This document shows, piece by piece, positions 59,701 through 64,000 of a stretch of DNA of 64,000 nt. The DNA comes from Auanema rhodensis (Eukaryota; Nematoda; Chromadorea; Rhabditida; Rhabditidae): NCBI GenBank assembly GCA_964057225.1, contig OZ059899.1, positions 13,056,001-13,120,000 of the forward strand, written 5' to 3'. The position numbers were made by a program, and so were the translations under genes. Each line of letters starts with the position of its first letter. The stretch's first letter is position 1. The notes beneath the pieces are model-generated. The model searched no databases, was not told the DNA's origin, and worked only from the letters and a program-made list of their open reading frames with translations.

Positions 59701-62508
59701 ATTATGAAGTTTTGCACTTTGTTATTTCAAGAATGTCGAATATGGTTCAAAACGGAGACGATCATGTAGTGTATGTGACATAATTTCTTGGAATCTTTTT
59801 AATTTTGCATTTGTTTTCAGATTTGTAGATGGTTGTCAGCGAATTCTCGAATTCTTAGTTGACACTTCAAGACAAAATACGGCTTGTAAAGCAGAAGTAA
59901 AATGGTACATGAATCATAGCAAAATTCTACAGAAAGCCAATAAAGAATTTGAAATTTCTAGTGGAAGAGTTAGTAAAATAACTTTACCTGAAATAACTAT
60001 AATTTCGTAGGAAAAGAAAGTGATTTCTTCTCATGGCTCTATGGTTCGACAGTGTTATGAAGAGTCGCCCGGGGCTTTGGATGCTTCTAGCTTGCTTCTT
60101 TCCCAGGATGATATTCAGTATGAAAGAGAAGATATTTTGATTTCTACTCTTCCTGCTCTGGTAGTTAAGTTAATATTACTTTAAGCATTTTCTATGTTAA
60201 GGCTCAAAAGCGACTGCCATTCCACCCATTCCTTTTACATGGACGCGAAGACATTGATAAGTATCTGTTCCCTATTATTGAAACAGAAATGTCTGTTTTA
60301 ACTGTTACTGTAAGCTATTTTAGTTTTCTTGTTATTATTGCTTCTTTTTAGGTTTGGCAAACTGTTGTGCGTTTAGTCAAATGGCTCAGAGCATCTAGAA
60401 GTTTACCTCGCTCGTTGCTTTTGTCATCTTCTGTTGTTAAGATGAGTAAGCAGTGCACTGACAAGGTTTCAATTGTTTTTCGTTCTAGAATTCTAAGATA
60501 TGTTTACAGGGAGATGATTTGTCTGACCAAGAAATTCATTTCATCCATAATTTATTAACAAATTCAGAGAGAGACACTGTAGTTACCTGCATCTCCAAAT
60601 GTTTCAAGAAGATTCCTTTGAGTATGTTGTTCTTATCAGATAAAGTTTCAATCTCTTTTATAGGTCAAACTAAAATTGAACTACTGAAGTTAGGAGTACT
60701 CGTTGCTAAAGGATGGTTGACAAACCCTGAAATAACTCCAGTAGATTTTATTAACTCTCACTGATTTAAGGCACGTATTTTAAGGCAATTGTTGATCTTG
60801 AAAGACTTGAGTTGGAGAATCACATACGTAGATTAACAGAAACTATATATAAATATAAGACTGAACTCCTTCTCAAGCGGGTAATATATATGCTATATTT
60901 CATTTATGTAAAAAAACTATTTCAGTCTGGATTATACGACTCCAAGACAGCTGAACTTGTAGAAAATGTGCCAGATTTAATCAACCATCTTTACTCTGAG
61001 GCTATTGTATGGTCGGATGAGAATGACATTAGTATGTTTTTGTTTGAAAAACTTTGACTAAAGTTTTATATTAGAATTCAAAACTGGACTTATCGACGAG
61101 TTGGCATCTGTAAATGACACTGTTGATTTACTTGCCCTTCAGTCTGATCTTATTATAAACTGGATACCTGAAGATGGTCTTTCAACCTCTGGATTTGCCG
61201 TTGATTTGAATGACGTATTTAGATTTTTTTTTGCTGCTCATAACTTTACTTTTAGACTATGGGAGGAATATCTATACCTAGTGCTATTTCTACAAGTTCA
61301 AGTACTGATGAAAACGATATATACTACCTTCCGTTCTTCGATCACACCATAACTAGGTTAATTTGAGATACTCATATGTAAAACTGTTCTATAATTGTTT
61401 AGAGTTGTTCATCTTATTGATTTGATTCGTCAGAAGAATCCAGAACATGCTAGGGCTATAATGTCAAAATTAATCAGTACTTACAAGAGAAAGAAGATGG
61501 TAATTGAGTTTTAATATTGATTTTATATATTCTAATTTAAGGATATTTCTGCGGTTACTGGAGGATATAAGACTCTCATACGTGTAACTTGTGTGCTCCT
61601 GCGTGCATTTTCGAACGAAGAATTAGAAACTGTCAAAAATAGCAGGGATAAGCTATAGTAATGCTGTTTTGAAGTTATCCATTATCAGTTTAATTAATTC
61701 AGCATGGACATTGAGAGATTACAATGTGGCAGATTATTGGAACTCGCACGTGAAGATATGACCGTGGATGCTCTTTATAAACAGGATATGCATCTTCTTG
61801 TTAAATCTTATATTCTTCCATCTAAACGTCAATCTCCCCAGGTTTGTAATATTTTGTTTGAAATCTACATATTCTTGGCACTTCAGCTCTGGCACCTTGC
61901 TGCCTGTTTGATCGTAGATCATGGAGTACTTGATCGCTCTCTTGTTGATACTCTTCTCAACAAGCTGTATTCTTCGAGGAAGAAGCAAGTCATGCTGTCT
62001 CTTCTCAAATACTGCAGGTGTGAGGAGATTTTTGAACTGTAATCATTAGAGATATTAATAGACAACAACCCAAGCTGTACGGTGTGAAAAACTTAGCTCT
62101 CTTCTGGGCACGATCGGCTGATCAAATTTTGGCTGATCTTGGTATTAAAGAATAATGCAATGTTTTGAAAAATGTCTGTTTAGATTCTAAGAATCCTGCC
62201 TATGGTGAGTTAATGAGAGACACAATTCTCTTCTGCATATCCTGCCCCGTGGAAGGAGGAAGACCATTTGATTCAACTCGATCCTCTCTTAAAGCTTTGG
62301 GATGCCCTATGGCTTCTCAACTCATATCAGTTATCCGATCTTTTAGTACTGTAAGTAACTTTTCGAAAAAACCATTATGACGTCTCACATGTTGCAGAAA
62401 ATTGACGCTCATCATCACACTTGTCAACCTAACGAACTTAATTTGAGATGGTGTGATGTTCAAAAAGCTTTAGCCGAGTCAACTGATGAAAATATGGCTG
62501 TGAATTAA
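53744..62508 (+). CDS. KNTC1: KNTC1/Rod kinetochore protein (RZZ complex)
   Basis: Rod is the scaffold of the Rod-ZW10-Zwilch complex, which recruits dynein and Mad1-Mad2 to unattached kinetochores. The gene has some three dozen short exons, starting 53744-53867 and 53911-54075. The N-terminal quarter reads as a WD-like beta-propeller (YLCIAIESDISIFKF, WMGNSQYLAVFTSD). It is followed by the helical Rod region: EAEKFAVQFGLDVQ at about 55370 is highly conserved. WGKRLGKLGVF near 59290, RLPFHPFLLHG near 60210 and CPVEGGRPFD near 62245 match the C-terminal Rod domain in the expected order. An acceptor-like TTACAG lies 11 nt before the ATG. Introns are very short, for example 62018-62049 (32 nt). 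Not every junction was verified, but no disabling break was seen. Confidence 0.9.
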
Positions 62509-62748
62509 GGAAAATACTAACATAGGAGATTTTTAATGCACGAGGACTTTTTGATTTTATTCTCGTTTTATTCAATGTAAATAAACTGGTAAAATGCAAA
62601 CACGAATAAAAGTTTTATCGTTTGTCACTACTTTTGTTTTCACATAACAAACAGGATTATTTAGGATATAGCATAACTCGGTTAATAAGTTTATAAGTTT
62701 AAGTATGCATCTTGTCGTCTAATGTTTAATTCCAAACAAATATAAAAC
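62509..62748. other. Short gap between convergent KNTC1 and racemase genes
   Basis: Only 240 bases separate the two stop codons. The sequence is AT-rich; AATAAA motifs occur downstream of the KNTC1 stop near 62580 and 62606. Confidence 0.7.
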
Positions 62749-63997
62749 TTATGGGTTGGGGATGAATTCACAGTCCACATTGCCACCACAAAGAATCACA
62801 CCTACTTTTTTGATGCCTAATGCCTTGGTATTACTTTTCATTAATCCAGCTAGTGGTACAGCAGATGCAGGTTCAACCCTTTGCTAAAATGAAAATTACC
62901 AGATTGTTAAAGAATTACACCTTTCTAACCTTTGTTCTTGTCCAAATAAGCTTGATTGCGTCCGCAATTTCGTTTTCGCTAACAGATATCACATTTTCCT
63001 GGCAGAATTGCTTCAAGATAGGAAAACAATATGAGCCAATTTTGTGAACACGAATTCCATCAGCAATTGTTTTCAAGGATTCTTGCCCACCATCGAAATT
63101 GCCTGTTTTCAGATATTGTCCGAGATGCTTACCATCTGGTTCAACAAGGAAAACTAAATACAGACACATGAGGCTTAAAATCATTGCAAATAAATACACA
63201 CAAACCTTTGACATTTGGAAACTTTTCCCCCATATACTTTGCAATTCCTGTAGCCATGCCACCCCCACCAACAGATAGGAATATAGCGTCCAAGTTAGGA
63301 AGTTGCTCCATTAGTTCAAGAGCAATAGTTCCCTAACATACAAACATTCAGTTTCAGTTAGAATTCTTTAACGAACTTGTCCATGAATAGTACTAGGAGA
63401 GTCAAACGGTGGTACAATGGCATAGTTCATTTTCTGAGCTAAGTTGTTGCATTCGTCTTCCCTGAATTTTTCGAAGTAACAGACAAGCATTAACTTTAAT
63501 TTCTAACCTAGCCTTCATAGAATTTTCACAAAGTACAATTTCAGCATCGTACTCCAGCATAGCATCAATCTTGGTTTGTGGGGTAGCGTTGGGAACAACC
63601 ACAAGACAAGGTAGTCCAACTTGCTTCGCAGCCCAAGCTAGTCCCTGACCATGATTACCTGATGAATGCGTGATCTATAAACATGAAATTTACATAAAAA
63701 GTGCGATAATAAACAGGAAAGAAAACACTAACAACTCCTTTCACATCCTTGTCTTCTTTTAATAATGTGACAGAATAACTTGCTCCACGAGACTTAAAGC
63801 TTCCTGTTTTTTGTAAATGTTCACATTTAAAAAACACTTCACAACCTATGAAATGGAGAATCAACCTCGAAAAGAACGTCAAAATACAAACCTGCTAACT
63901 TATCTATTTGTGAAGACGTAATAATAGGCGTCTTATGAATTAGCCCTGCAATTGAAGCATATGCATGCTCAATCCCTCTCAATGTTATCGCCATCAT
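62749..63997 (-). CDS. Serine racemase / threonine dehydratase family enzyme
   Basis: A PLP-dependent fold-type II enzyme that racemises or dehydrates serine or threonine. The frame from a double ATG at 63997 to the stop at 62749 reads as six or seven exons, the last two being 63153-62930 and 62883-62749, of about 330 residues, the usual size. The PLP lysine lies in KTGSFKSRGA. SSGNHGQGLAWAAK binds the substrate carboxylate, SVGGGGMATGIA binds the PLP phosphate, and CGGNVD ends the fold. No C-terminal ACT regulatory domain is present, which favours eukaryotic serine racemase or a catabolic dehydratase over biosynthetic threonine deaminase. Racemase and dehydratase cannot be separated by sequence here. 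The start is 3 bases from the window edge, so an extra 5' exon is possible. Confidence 0.9.
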
Positions 63998-64000
63998 TAA

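Noticed and set aside
1-64000. Transposons, viral genes, CRISPR arrays or telomeric repeats
   Set aside because: No transposase, integrase, reverse transcriptase, terminal inverted repeats, regular spacer arrays or TTAGGC arrays were seen.

Overview
The window looks like nuclear DNA of a compact, AT-rich invertebrate genome, most probably a nematode. Nearly all genes are split by very short introns (about 32-60 nt, often with pyrimidine-AG ends). Several start codons lie only 0-11 nt downstream of a splice-acceptor-like sequence with no visible coding exon upstream, as expected for spliced-leader trans-splicing. No transposon, virus, CRISPR array or bacterial-type operon was recognised. Species identity is an inference.

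Layout. 1-3393: noncoding, with large CT microsatellites and one doubtful exon pair. 3394-5916 (-): SAC1 phosphoinositide phosphatase. 6536-7712 (+): PGAP3/PER1 GPI-anchor remodelling protein, divergent from SAC1 and sharing a 0.6-kb promoter region. 7914-11591 (+): PARP1-type poly(ADP-ribose) polymerase, 0.2 kb behind PGAP3. 12239-13298 (+): ELL-associated factor (EAF). 14025-15454 (-): tandem-chromodomain protein. 16456-17877 (+): single calponin-homology-domain muscle protein with two possible C-termini. 18881-45327 (-): a 26-kb Trio/Kalirin (UNC-73) Rho-GEF gene with Sec14, spectrin repeats, DH1-PH1, SH3, DH2-PH2, then SH3, Ig, FN3 and a C-terminal protein kinase; a tRNA-Glu(CTC) sits inside one of its introns. 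46179-46558 (+): NEDD8. 47571-50247 (-): Sp-family transcription factor with a Btd box but only the first zinc finger visible. 53744-62508 (+): KNTC1/Rod kinetochore protein. 62749-63997 (-): serine racemase/threonine dehydratase family enzyme reaching the window edge.

The genes do not form one pathway; they are a typical gene-dense metazoan stretch. The most interesting parts are structural. The Trio gene keeps the kinase module that the well-known C. elegans and Drosophila orthologues lack, and it appears to have two internal first exons and at least two 3' ends whose splice phases agree. The calponin-domain gene has a duplicated last coding exon. The PARP1 lacks room for a BRCT domain and uses two GC-AG introns. 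The chromodomain protein has two similar chromodomain units. I find no evidence for a wholly new biological system.
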